From: Goniomonas avonlea
Taxonomy: Eukaryota; Cryptophyceae; Goniomonadida; Goniomonadaceae
Length of the DNA stretch: 11,715 bases
Direction: 5' to 3'
Assembly: GCA_003573635.1 (NCBI GenBank)
Contig: QUTJ01031435.1
Location: 1 to 11,715, forward strand
A model generated the notes under the pieces. The model did not search any database, was not told the origin of the DNA, and worked only from the letters and a program-made list of their open reading frames with translations. Positions 1 to 8,482 of the stretch are shown piece by piece. The position numbers and the translations under genes were made by a program. Every line of letters begins with the position of its first letter. Within the stretch, counting starts at the first letter, position 1.

Positions 1-2
1 AG

Positions 3-92
3 TGCACACACACACACACCACCACCACCACCACCACCACCACCACCACCACCATCACCACCACCACCACCCACACACACGCACCCCCACAC
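3..92. repeat. CA / CAC microsatellite
   Basis: A (CA)n run is followed by a (CAC)n run with one CAT interruption, then more CA. On the minus strand it reads as GTG/GT repeats and lies just inside an intron of the OGT-like gene, directly after the splice donor at 93-94. The histidine-rich plus-strand reading frame through it is a by-product of the triplet repeat. The tract reaches the left window edge, so its full length is unknown. Confidence 0.95.
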
Positions 93-94
93 AC

Positions 95-2083
95 CTCGGG
101 GTGCAACAGCGAATGAGAGTTCGCGAGGTACGGACTCGGCAGCAGCAAAAACCTTTCCTCAAAGTCCAAGGCGAGGTCGGGCGGCGTGGAGACGAGGTCC
201 CCGACAAAGTGCCCGACGAGGCCTCCTGCCAGGGTGCTCGGGTATCCGTGCCAGTGGATCTGACAGAGGAGACATTAGCAAGCCTGAATTCTCACTCTCG
301 CTCTCTCTCCCTCTCTCGCTCGCTCTGACTACCTGCAGCGAGGGAGAGAGAAAGAGAGAAGAGACGGCGACAAAGCGAGCGACATCGATATGAGGGTTTC
401 AATAGATCTAGACAAGAATAGATGTCGATGTATAGATTGAATGATATCTAGATCGATATCTACACACAAATACGCACACAGAGAAGAGAGAGATAGAAAT
501 AGAGCTTTGCCCACACAAAGAGGAGCGAGCGAGCGAGAGATGGGAGTGCGAAAAAAAACCGCGAGTGGAAGCATACACGAGAAGGCTTTTTCGGTCTAGT
601 CTAAACTCTTACAGTCTCGCCCTGAGAGCAGAAGTCGGGTCTGTTTCGACCAACATAACCCCGCGAAACGTCAGGCTTCCTGGCACCGCTGTCTTTCTGT
701 CTCCCTGGCTCCCAGCCACTCTATCATGCAGTCTCCCTAGCTCTCTCTCAATCTCGCTGCCTGTCTCTGCCTGTCTCTGTCTGAGTGCCTGTGTCCGTTC
801 AACCCTCGGAGATGAGTGCATTATCCGTTTGGCATGATGTGCACCACTTCTGCACACGATGGCTGCATCACCTGGTGGCACACAGGATGCAGGGAGAGCA
901 CTCGGGCAGTGTGTCCCTGCGTATGCCCAGACAGGTCCACGAGCACCCCCAGCTCCTCCGCGTTGAGCCTCGTCGCAACCTCCGTGTACGACATGTCTGC
1001 GGCTTCGACAAACGTCCCGCAGGCCTGGCGCACTTGGTGTCGCGTGTGCGTCCCATCATCTCGCATCAGTGCATAACAGGACACCTGGACGACAGCTTGA
1101 GAGTGACTGGCAATCACTTTCTGGATGAGACGAGCGGTTGTTGTGCGACCCTGAAACCCAGTTCCAGAGAGGTAAGCTACACGTAAGGGGCAGCCACCGG
1201 GCCCTCGGCAGCCTCTCTGGCCTGAGCACATCATCCGCTGGCCCAGGTGAGTCTTGGCGAGGTGTGCCTGAGCTACGCGAAACAGCTGCTGCGCGTTCAG
1301 ACCAAGCTCAAATGCATGAAATAAAGGGATAGAACCATAAGACTGGTGCTGCTGCAGCGCCGCCTGGAGTTGTGGTCCATGCTGATGGAGAAAGCGCCAG
1401 TCACAAGAGCGCTGCAGGCACACCATCAACCATGCGAGAGTCTCGACGCTCCCAGGTGACAGGGAGAGTGCACGGCGAAAGAACGACGTCGCTGCGTGAA
1501 ACTGACTGAGTTCAAGGAGCTGGCAACCAATCCCGGAAAGGGCTGCTTTCGATGTGGGATCAAGGCGGAGCGCAGTGGCCAAGGATCGCACAGCCAACAG
1601 CGGAACGTTCTCCGAGTGAAAGAGACCCGCAATATTAACATAGCTAGACGACTTTCGTGGATCTTTCAAGACAGCGTTAAGGTAGACCCCGAATGATTCC
1701 GAAGTTCTCCCCAGCTCTCGGAGGGCTCCTGCCCACGCAGATAGGGTTCGTGAGTCATCTGGCTCCAACTCAAGAGCGATACGAAAGTGCTCCAGTGCGC
1801 GGTCAAGGAAGCGTGCTTGCTTCTCAGCCAGGGCAAGGTTGTACCAGCATAGCGACTTATCAGGGCGGAGCCGCGCAGCCTCAGCGAAAAACGGAACGGC
1901 CTCAGCAGCACGGTTAGCATCCAAAAGCTCTGCGCCCTTGCGGATGACAGAAGCAATATCAATCGAGCTAGCTATACAACACACTAGCAGCACGCTCAGA
2001 GTCAACAGAGCCCGCATCCTGGCCCGCTCAAAGCTCTTTTCTTTCAAGCGAAGCCATCGAAGCTGGTGACGGATCGATATCAT
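95..2083 (-). CDS. TPR protein with O-GlcNAc-transferase-like (GT41) domain, partial
   Basis: This is a divergent member of the OGT/SPINDLY glycosyltransferase family. Exon 1 is 872-2083 (404 codons, phase 0) and exon 2 is 95-259 (55 codons); a further donor at 93-94 carries the gene off the left edge. About five TPR repeats lie at residues 45-240. Next come CLQRSCDWRF (222-231), matching the OGT linker CLQ..CDW, and PLRVAYLSG (299-307), CYALMRDDGT (336-345) and LVDLSGHTQG (381-390). Exon 2 opens with IHWHGYPST, matching the family's WLGYPGT block, which supports the join. Residues 24-40 are hydrophobic: a signal anchor if translation starts at 2083, or a signal peptide if it starts at Met23 (2017). 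Canonical OGT has nucleus/cytosol roles, so secretory targeting would be unusual. The SSDFG segment of human OGT is replaced by SGTGF, so activity is uncertain. The family call is firm; substrate and function are not. Confidence 0.85.
260..871 (-). other. Long simple-sequence intron of the OGT-like gene
   Basis: This 612-bp stretch separates the two OGT-like exons. It begins with GTGATG (donor at 870-871 on minus) and ends with CTGTCAG (acceptor at 260-261). The residues on either side (HPVCHQ, then IHWHGYPST) are contiguous in the family, so no missing exon is needed. It holds CT- and GA-rich runs at 292-360 and 478-540, and an AT-rich segment at 385-475 with several GATATC/TCTAGA-like short palindromes. 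It is over ten times longer than most introns nearby. I see no gene in it. Confidence 0.75.
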
Positions 2084-2130
2084 TATCTTTGTTGCCGAAC
2101 AGCGAGCAAAAAACTAGCTATCGGTAGTAA

Positions 2131-2171
2131 TAGGAGGTTTACGCAAGCCCAATTGTCCGTCAAATTTGTCG
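2131..2171 (+). repeat. Left terminal inverted repeat
   Basis: GTTTACGCA (2137-2145) and AATTGTCCGTCAAATT (2151-2166), followed by TGTCG, match the reverse complement of the right end. The first six bases and the 5-base spacer are diverged. A further inverted 10-mer, AGGCGGGAGT at 2236-2245, matches 7184-7193 on the other strand, so end similarity extends inward in patches. Confidence 0.85.
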
Positions 2172-2262
2172 TGTGGCTGTCGTCAGGGCGGGAAACGGAG
2201 TCTATAAGACGATAACTCTTGACGACAGCTNGACGAGGCGGGAGTTCGATTTCCGTCAAGAC

Positions 2263-5200
2263 ATGGCCTCGACGACCAGCGCGCGCAAGCATGTGCATGA
2301 TGAACATGGTGATGGAGGCGAGTCCGGAGTCGGTGGAAAAGCTCCAGAGGTGTGATAAGAACCTGCGTAGTCTCTCAGCTCACGTCCTTGTGCAGGTTGT
2401 GGCAGATGCTGGCGGTTGTGGAAAACGGAAGCCGAAGCCATCTGAGGCTGCCAAGGTNGGGCGCAGCCAGGGCGTGTACAAGGTGCCATTCAAGCTGACA
2501 CCCGAGGGTTTTCGGATGGCTCAGCTTGTCCAGCGCCGGCGGGCGGCAAGCAGCGCCCGATCGCCTAAGAGCGGTCCGAAGATGGTGGCACATGTGCTGG
2601 AACGTGGTCAGACCACGTTGACGCAGGTATCCGAGTCCACGTCCACTTGTTGTAGTATGCTAACACCGGACAGGACTGCGCAAATCCTGCCCCTGCTCCG
2701 CCGCCAGTTCCCAAGGCGCGAAACGGGTGGAGTGCCTGCGGGTCGCCGCGCGTGTCGGGCCTCTCGCGTACGATGCGGAGGTTGCCGGAGAAGGCTGAAA
2801 GGGATCAGTGCACGCTGACACAGGTGCGATCTGCGCGTGCAATAGCATGGGAATGTCGTATCTCACGCCAGTGCAGGAGTCTGCTGTGTTCAAGCAGCTC
2901 AGGCAGTTGGTCAAGGGAGCCGCCCCGACAGACGATGAGTGGGAAGCAGTCGACCGGAAGCTCTTAAGTATCTACGACAACCGAGATGTACCGACGGGTG
3001 GGCCGCTCCGCATGGTCAAGGGCACCGCGTACGACCACGGGCGCATCCTGGGGTTGCTCCAGGCGTGGAGCGCTCATCCGTGCGCCGCGCAGTGGGCTCG
3101 CACCATGAACATGAACGGGACATCCATGCACTCCGAAGTGCACCTTGGCACACAGGTGCTCCAGTCAGCAGTGGATCCGCCCACAGTGGTGTCGCCCGCA
3201 GTGGACCCACCTGCAGAGGATCAGCAATCCGACGGTAGCGCAGTCCCGGACTCCGATGCGCCGGCGCCGACGCAGCTACATTTCAGCCCTATCGAGATCG
3301 GGGATGAGCCCACCCCCATTCCGTCTGCCGATGCCGCCGCTCCCATCGTCACTGCCACGCGCGCCGTGCCCAAGAATCCGGTCCGACCGATCCCCATCGG
3401 CACGATGCCGCCACCGATATCGCCGATTGTCAGCGACGGTGATGGCGCCGACTTCAAGCCTGAGTTCGCCAAGCCCAAGGTTCGTGATGGTTTGCAAATG
3501 CATTGAGTAGTGTAGTGTTGTGAGAGTGAGTGCAGTGCAGTGCAGTGCAGTAGTGTTGTGTGTTGTAGTGTTGTGCAGTAGTGTAGTGTTGTGTTGTGCG
3601 TTGCGGTGTACGTAACAGTGTGGTGTGTGTTGAGTATAGTGTTGTGTTGTGTTGTGCGTTGCGGTGTGTGTGTACGTAACAGTGTGGTGTGTGTTGAGTA
3701 TAGTGTAATGTTGTGTTGTGCGTTGCGTTGTGGTGTGTGTACGCGACATTGTGTTGTGCGTTGCGTTGTGGTGTGTGGAGATAGAGGGTGAGAGTACGTG
3801 CAGTGAGAGTGCAGTGAGAGTGAGTGCAGTGACAGTGAGTGCAGTGGTGGGAGTGAGTGCAGTGCAGTGCAGTGCAGTGAGAGTGAGTGCAGTGCAGTGC
3901 TGTGCAGTGAGAGTGGGTGCAGTGCAGCGAGCGTGTTGTGTTGTGTGTTGCGTTGTGGTGTGTGTACGCGACATTGTGTTGTGCGTTACGGTGGAGATAG
4001 AGGGTGAGAGTACGTGCAGTGAGAGTGCAGTGAGAGTGAGTGCAGTGACAGTGAGTGCAGTGGTGAGAGTGAGAGGTGTGTGTGTGTGTGTGTACGTAAC
4101 AGTGCAGTGCAGTGAGAGCGAGTGTGTGGTGCTAGGAGGTGTGTGTATGTGTGGAGAGTACCGAGTCACAGAGGACATGACATTGTTGTGACATTCACCG
4201 CAGAAGTCCAGAGCGAAAAAGGTGAAGGTGACCGGAGCTGCAGTGCGGGGTGCGGTGCGTAGCCAACCGTACCGGTGGAACATGGCGCGGATCGACGCCA
4301 TGCTGATGGTATGTCGTGCATGCATGCATGTACTGTAGCAACATGCTACACTTGATTCACAACGCAGGCAAGTGGGGCGTCGTACGACCAGTGCTGCACG
4401 CGGACGGACGACGAGTGTGAGTGTGTGTGAGTGTCTAGGTAGTGGTTCATTAGATTACAGTGCGTAACACCCCTCACAGGCCGCTCGCTCGACCCAGGCC
4501 TATCTACAGCAGTGGAAGTCGATCGCCGACAACTGGGCCGAGGCAACGGATCAGCTCAACGCGAACGCAGGTCCAGGTGAGCCACTAGCGAAGGCTAAGA
4601 ACGTACAGGAGCGTTTCTGGCTAGTGTATACCGCATTCGAGAAACGTGTCAAGAATGGTGAGTTTAAGAGTGGCGCGAAGTCAGCCGTGACCCCCATGGA
4701 TTGTCTCCTCTGGGACATCCAAGGGGATCTCAAGCTGGCCAAGCAACGTAAGGGTGAGAGTCCAGCTGAGCATTCTGAGCGAGTGTCAGAGATGGCGAAG
4801 GCCAATAGGCAGGCAGCCGACTTGCGTGACCGTGCGTGTAATTCACAGCGGGTGCGTAGCTTGCATGGCATTGCAGCAGAGGAGTCGGGGTTTCTGTTTA
4901 GACGTGGCCAGGATAGAAACTTGGACGAGAGTCATCACTATGACTCAGGTGAGGAGGTCGACAAGCATGCAGCTGAGGCGCTCTATGGTGCCCACAGCGC
5001 GAGTGACAGTGGGGGTGATGCGCGGTTGTCGGGCGAGCCTGAGGGTGGGTGTGAGTCGCGGATGCCAGACATGGGGTACGAATCCGATCCCCAGCGTGAT
5101 CTGGGGGAGCAATTCGGAGCGGTGGGTGATGAGAATGAGGACCCTGAGGTGATGGCGTTCGTCGCGAATGCCGACGGCAGTCTCGATGCCGTCCGGCCGT

Positions 5201-5574
5201 CATCTCGTGGCCCACGTACCACGTGTCGTAAGCGTGAGCGCAGTGACGATAGTGGTGCTGGTCGCGGCGCCGTGACGGGCTCCGCGACCAGACGGAGGTT
5301 CAACCTTGATAAGGCTAGACGTGACTTTGCGGAGGAGGATAATGATAGGTACCGCACCACGCTGGAGCTGATGCGACAGATGGAGCAAGCGCCCCACGGA
5401 CCGACCGAGGCGGAGCTCGAGCTCCAGCGCCAGAAGGTTGCGGTGCGGCGCATGGAGGCGGACAACCGCCGCACCGAGCTCGAGCTCCAGCGGCTCGCAC
5501 AAGATCGACAGTTCCAGCTCATGTATGAGCTGCTGTCTGGTCGTGCACCGCAGTCGGCGCAAGCGGCGTCTTGA
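2263..5574 (+). CDS. Myb/SANT-like accessory protein of the Harbinger element
   Basis: Proposed exons are 2263-2349, 2396-2626, 2674-2823, 2877-3479, 4204-4308, 4373-4414 (ambiguous) and 4480-5574, all joined in phase 0 (about 770 residues). Introns of 46, 47 and 53 bp precede one of 724 bp; the 47-bp intron has a TGCTAAC branch-point-like site at 2658-2664. The N-terminal part is basic (KRKPKPSEAAK), then comes a Pro/Ser-rich stretch. RSQPYRWNMARIDAML (exon 5) and QQWKSIADNW...ERFWLVYTAFEKR (last exon) look like the helices of a trihelix Myb/SANT-like DNA-binding domain. An acidic middle and a charged coiled-coil C-terminus follow, with ELELQR repeated 21 codons apart. In this transposon superfamily such a protein binds the ends and helps import the transposase. 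Exon 6 could instead be 4368-4424, or absent. A TGA stop lies at 5572-5574. One N falls in a codon at 2456-2458. Confidence 0.75.
3480..4203 (+). repeat. GT-rich minisatellite filling an intron
   Basis: The intron runs from AAG|GTTCGT at 3479/3480 to ACCGCAG|AAG at 4203/4204. From about 3507 to 4135 it is almost wholly variants of GTGCAGTGAGAGTGA and GTGTTGTGCGTTGCG. A higher-order direct repeat is visible: 3722-3856 recurs with small deletions at about 3948-4074. Two further copies of a unit containing GTACGTAACAGTGTGGTG occur near 3607 and 3671. Long reading frames on both strands are by-products of this bias. Its removal joins FAKPK to KSRAKKVKV in frame, which supports an intronic position. 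Confidence 0.85.
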
Positions 5575-5705
5575 GAGACACGCGTGCGCGAACACTAGTA
5601 GCACTAGTGACACCCACACATGCATTAACCACAACTTTCGTTCGTTCGTTATATTGACTGTCGTTCGTCGTTCACGCACTCTCGGATTTCGTTGTCGTGC
5701 ATCTG

Positions 5706-5858
5706 AATAAACATATTTGCGTTTATTTCAACGACTCGATTGACTGCGTGCTGGTTGTCTCTTGAATATTGCTAGCTCTCGCACGTACCATTGTTTGCAA
5801 ATCATGGAACGGACAACGCAACACGGGCCACGCAAGTCATGACAGCAGCACTGTTTAT
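5706..5858. promoter_or_regulatory. Poly(A) signals between the convergent transposon genes
   Basis: AATAAA at 5706-5711 lies 132 bp after the stop of the plus-strand accessory gene. On the minus strand, AATAAA (TTTATT on plus) occurs at 5853-5858, 34 bp after the transposase stop, and again at 5722-5727. The two 3' ends therefore face each other and may overlap if the distal minus signal is used. About 300 bp separate the two stop codons; nothing else is evident there. Confidence 0.6.
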
Positions 5859-5891
5859 TCATGCACATCAGAACAACAAAGTGTACTAGTG

Positions 5892-7148
5892 TCAGTGTAT
5901 TGCGGCACGCGTGAGTGTAGTCTCGACGTCGTCGGGGTGGGCGAGGTACTCCTCCAACGTCGGTGGGCTGATGTCGAACCGAGTTGTGACGGCTGGGTGG
6001 TACTGTCGAGCTGCGACCATGCAGTTAGTGAGTAGGGTAGCAACACGATATTGCTGTGCGACCGCTGTTTTCAGAATCTGCTGGCCGTGGCGAAACTGAA
6101 TCCGCTTCCACATGTTAGCGATGTGGCCAAAACCATTCTCGACGATGACGCGTCGCCGTGCCATGTGCAGATTGAAGCGCTGCTGGCGGTATGTTAGCCA
6201 GGGGTTCTGGTAGGCGATGGTGACATGCTCGCGCATGAAATACCCATCGTCGCCATAGACACCCAGTGGCGTGCGGGTGCCGTCGGGGTTCTCTCGCCAG
6301 CAGTGTCGGTGCATAAATTCCTCCAGGCCGCTCTGGTTCAACATGCCCTTATCATTGGTCCTCATGGTTGGTCCAAAGAGGTGGACCATGATTCCGTCAG
6401 GACACATGACGCCCTGGAAGAGCAGGCCATGCACTCGCTTGTGTCCGTTGTACACCTGGCGCTGGCCCGTATGCTTGGTCGGGCGCGCGATGGGCCGCAG
6501 CGTCCCGTCGAGAAACCCCCAGATGTAGTCAACCGGCGCCCCAGACCGATGCACTGCCATCGCCAGGTCGTTTAACTTCGCTGCGGTGAGGCGTCTAGCA
6601 TCGAAGCAGAGCGTTGTATCCCAGACCCGAGACATGTGGTCCACCAACATCTTGCATGTCGTGGAGATGTAGCTGGCGTGCATGTGCAGAATATTCTCAC
6701 TGCGTAGCAGCGTGCTAGGGAACGCCATTCTGAATAAAAGGCAACAGAACGCGTGAATCCCATCAACACGGGCCCGGTTCGGCAGACGGAACGCTGCGGG
6801 AATCAACAGCGCGCGGGCGATCCGAACGACCTCTGACTTGTCGAACCTGAAGAACGAGCGGAATTGCACGTTGGAAAACTGATCCATGTGGAACTGTGAG
6901 GTCCATCGATGTGACCAGCGATCGATCCGAACCAGGTCCATGTCACGGAGGCGTGCTCGCCATCGCGCATGTGCTGACGCCGGACTGAGGGCGGCCGCCA
7001 GCGTCGCCCTGATAAACCGACGGACCGACCGTGCCCGAAGGTAAGGCCGACTACGATGCCGATGACGCAACCGCCTAATAGACCCGACGCTGTCCGACCC
7101 AGAGTCGTCACTACTGCTCGTGTCGCACTCCGACAGTGTGTCTGCCAT
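5892..7148 (-). CDS. PIF/Harbinger DDE transposase (DDE_Tnp_4 family), intact
   Basis: This single-exon 418-residue protein catalyses excision and integration of the element. The N-terminal tail is Ser/Asp- then Arg-rich. Residues 97-120 (RSFFRFDKSEVVRIARALLI) resemble the helical N-terminal domain of Harbinger transposases. The catalytic triad is visible: D214 in WGFLDGT, D300 in VYGDDGY, and E337 in VENGFGHIANMWKRIQ. YNGHKRVHGLLFQGVMCPDG (233-252), typical of the family, follows the first Asp. Length is normal, with no stop or frameshift, so it may be functional. The ATG at 7148 gives a 158-bp leader to the TAA-bounded right end, so the promoter must lie in or near the subterminal repeats. 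The gene converges on the accessory gene. Confidence 0.93.
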   Translation of the reverse strand: MADTLSECDTSSSDDSGSDSVGSIRRLRHRHRSRPYLRARSVRRFIRATLAAALSPASAHARWRARLRDMDLVRIDRWSHRWTSQFHMDQFSNVQFRSFFRFDKSEVVRIARALLIPAAFRLPNRARVDGIHAFCCLLFRMAFPSTLLRSENILHMHASYISTTCKMLVDHMSRVWDTTLCFDARRLTAAKLNDLAMAVHRSGAPVDYIWGFLDGTLRPIARPTKHTGQRQVYNGHKRVHGLLFQGVMCPDGIMVHLFGPTMRTNDKGMLNQSGLEEFMHRHCWRENPDGTRTPLGVYGDDGYFMREHVTIAYQNPWLTYRQQRFNLHMARRRVIVENGFGHIANMWKRIQFRHGQQILKTAVAQQYRVATLLTNCMVAARQYHPAVTTRFDISPPTLEEYLAHPDDVETTLTRAAIH

Positions 7149-7149
7149 T

Positions 7150-7305
7150 CACCCGCGCACAGGAGTTTCGGCCGTTCGTAGCGACTCCCGCCTAATCTAT
7201 CTCACTACCGACACGACTAAAATCGAAAGGCCCGAAGGACAATTCGGGACCTGCGTAACGCAATCTTGACGACAAATTGGATACACGTTTGACGACAACT
7301 CTTGA
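7150..7305 (-). promoter_or_regulatory. 5' leader / promoter region of the transposase gene
   Basis: This noncoding stretch lies between the transposase ATG and the right terminal repeat. It contains the TTGACGAC cluster at its outer end and the 10-mer shared with the left end at 7184-7193. I see no TATA box. A promoter role follows from position only. Confidence 0.4.
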
Positions 7306-7310
7306 CGACC
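7266..7310 (+). repeat. Subterminal TTGACGAC repeats
   Basis: TTGACGAC occurs three times in 45 bp (7266, 7289, 7302), and a related TTGACGG lies inside the terminal repeat at 7314. The left end has one copy at 2219-2226, embedded in AACTCTTGACGAC (2214-2226). That same 13-mer occurs at 7297-7309 in the same orientation. A reversed GTCGTCA lies at 2179-2185. In PIF/Harbinger elements the Myb-like protein binds short subterminal motifs; these repeats are the natural candidates, by inference. Confidence 0.6.
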
Positions 7311-7346
7311 AATTTGACGGACAATTCGACATCTGCGTAAACGGGC
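7306..7346 (-). repeat. Right terminal inverted repeat
   Basis: Read on the minus strand from 7346 this gives GCCC, GTTTACGCA (7342-7334), a 7-base spacer, AATTGTCCGTCAAATT (7326-7311) and GGTCG. It is the inverted partner of the left end and abuts the TAA at 7347-7349. Confidence 0.85.
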
Positions 7347-7451
7347 TAATGCTAAGTAAGGCGCACATGGATAAGCTGTTTTTCAACTTTTTTTGAGCTC
7401 GCCGTCCTGCAAGGCTGCAGCAGACTCCTGCTCGAGCCCCGACGAGTCGAG

Positions 7452-8422
7452 ATGGAACAAGCGTGGGGACAGCTCTTGGATACTTGGCCCTACAGCGAAC
7501 AGGCTCTGTTCTCTGTCGGGACTACAATGTGTACTGTCGTGGGTGTGTGCTATTCGTTCTTTTATTCTCTGGTATGACAACGACGCAGCGTTTTGGGGCC
7601 TCAATATTGTGCTTTGGGCTTGCTATCATTTCGGCTGGTTTGTGGATTGAATGCTTGTTTTCAGGTGTAGCTGACTGTCTCAGGTTCGATCGTTACAAGA
7701 TACAAGATGCCACCTGGCCGCCAAGGGAATTGGTCGTCGATGGTGTGGTTAAGAACATCTTGGGGCTCCTCATGCAGCCCTTCGCATTTTACTACCTTCT
7801 TTGGGGCACCATGGATCAGGGCGTGGGATCACACTGGTTTTCCCGGAGCCTCCCTCCCTGGCTTACCTACGTTGTGCAGGTATCGTGGCGCTACTCTATC
7901 CAATCACTGACCTTTCCTGTAGGTCGCTGTGTACTTCCTGATCTCAGACTTCTGCTTCTACTGGATGCACCGGGCTTGCCACATCCCTGTGCTTTACAAG
8001 CACATTCACAAAAAGCACCACCTTTACAAGGTTGACTTGAGTTCGTTCCCCCCCTCAACTAACCTTGACTGTAGGCTTCCATCGGGCTGGCTGCCAACTA
8101 TGCTCACCCGTTCGAGGAAATTGTGGTCAACTTTGGGTCTGTCGCAATCCCTTTTTATCTATGGAAGCCTGCTCACATCACGGTCTTCTGGGCCTGGTTG
8201 CTATTCCGCTACTGGGAGTCCGTGGATGGGCACTGCGGCTACAACTTCCCATGGTCGCCATGGATCTACATTCGTGGACCGTGCGATTTCCATGATTGGC
8301 ACCACAGCCACAACATCGGATGCTTTGGCATCTTCCCGTGGTCCTGGGACCGAGTGCTGGGCACCGACGGGCATTACCGAGAGCACATGGCCAAGAACAA
8401 GAAGAAATCCAAGTCGCGGTGA
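7452..8422 (+). CDS. C-4 methylsterol oxidase / fatty acid hydroxylase superfamily protein
   Basis: This is a membrane-bound di-iron oxygenase of the ERG25/MSMO1/SMO type, which in that family oxidises the C-4 methyl group of sterol intermediates in the ER. Exons are 7452-7542, 7589-7637, 7684-7879, 7923-8030 and 8075-8422; introns are 46, 46, 43 and 44 bp; the product is 263 residues, a usual length. All three histidine boxes are present: HRACH (128-132), HKKHH (141-145) and HDWHH (221-225), plus the family motif YAHPFEE (157-163) and the C-terminal WDRVLGTD. FDRYKIQ (48-54) matches the KYKIQ of plant SMO proteins, which fixed the first two splice joins. Hydrophobic segments lie near residues 18-46, 70-85, 110-125 and 165-195. 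The lysine-rich C-terminus (KNKKKSKSR) could aid ER retention. Other hydroxylases of the superfamily (sphingolipid, wax) are possible; the sterol role is inferred. Confidence 0.9.
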
Positions 8423-8476
8423 GGCTAAGTTCTCAATCACAGTTGAGCCTCTGGTTGTTGCCTCGGCGGGAGACTC

Positions 8477-8482
8477 AATAAA
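8477..8482 (+). promoter_or_regulatory. Poly(A) signal of the sterol oxidase-like gene
   Basis: AATAAA lies 55 bp after the TGA at 8420-8422. It precedes the convergent NOP10 gene, whose stop is at 8654-8656. Confidence 0.6.

Larger units (their letters stand above)
2131..7346. mobile_element. PIF/Harbinger DNA transposon, complete, two genes
   Basis: The element is flanked by TAA at 2128-2130 and 7347-7349, matching the 3-bp TWA target-site duplication of PIF/Harbinger elements. Its ends are imperfect inverted repeats (2131-2171 and 7306-7346). They share GTTTACGCA and the 16-mer AATTGTCCGTCAAATT, and the 16-mer lies exactly 20 bp inside the TAA at both ends. Inside are an intact DDE transposase on minus and a Myb/SANT-like protein on plus, in convergent orientation, which is the usual two-gene content of autonomous Harbingers. 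The first few bases of the two ends differ, so the exact termini could be off by a few bases. It lies between two divergent host genes. Confidence 0.88.

Noticed and set aside
2-328. Histidine-rich plus-strand reading frame
   Set aside because: It is the translation of a CAC/CA microsatellite and runs antisense over the OGT-like exon at 95-259, which has strong family matches on the minus strand.
3507-4135. Possible CRISPR-like or satellite array
   Set aside because: There is no regular repeat-spacer pattern; it is an irregular minisatellite inside a spliced eukaryotic gene.
3276-4325. 349-residue Thr/His-rich minus-strand reading frame
   Set aside because: It is the complement of the GT-rich minisatellite intron; composition and repetition explain the absence of stops.
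4898-5522. Minus-strand reading frames opposite the accessory gene
   Set aside because: They are shadows of the plus-strand coding exon, which has the DNA-binding and coiled-coil features.
7572-7588. A 17-bp intron in the sterol oxidase-like gene joining CTG to CGT
   Set aside because: It keeps the frame but is far shorter than all other introns here. Two 46-bp introns give a better membrane segment and a better family match.
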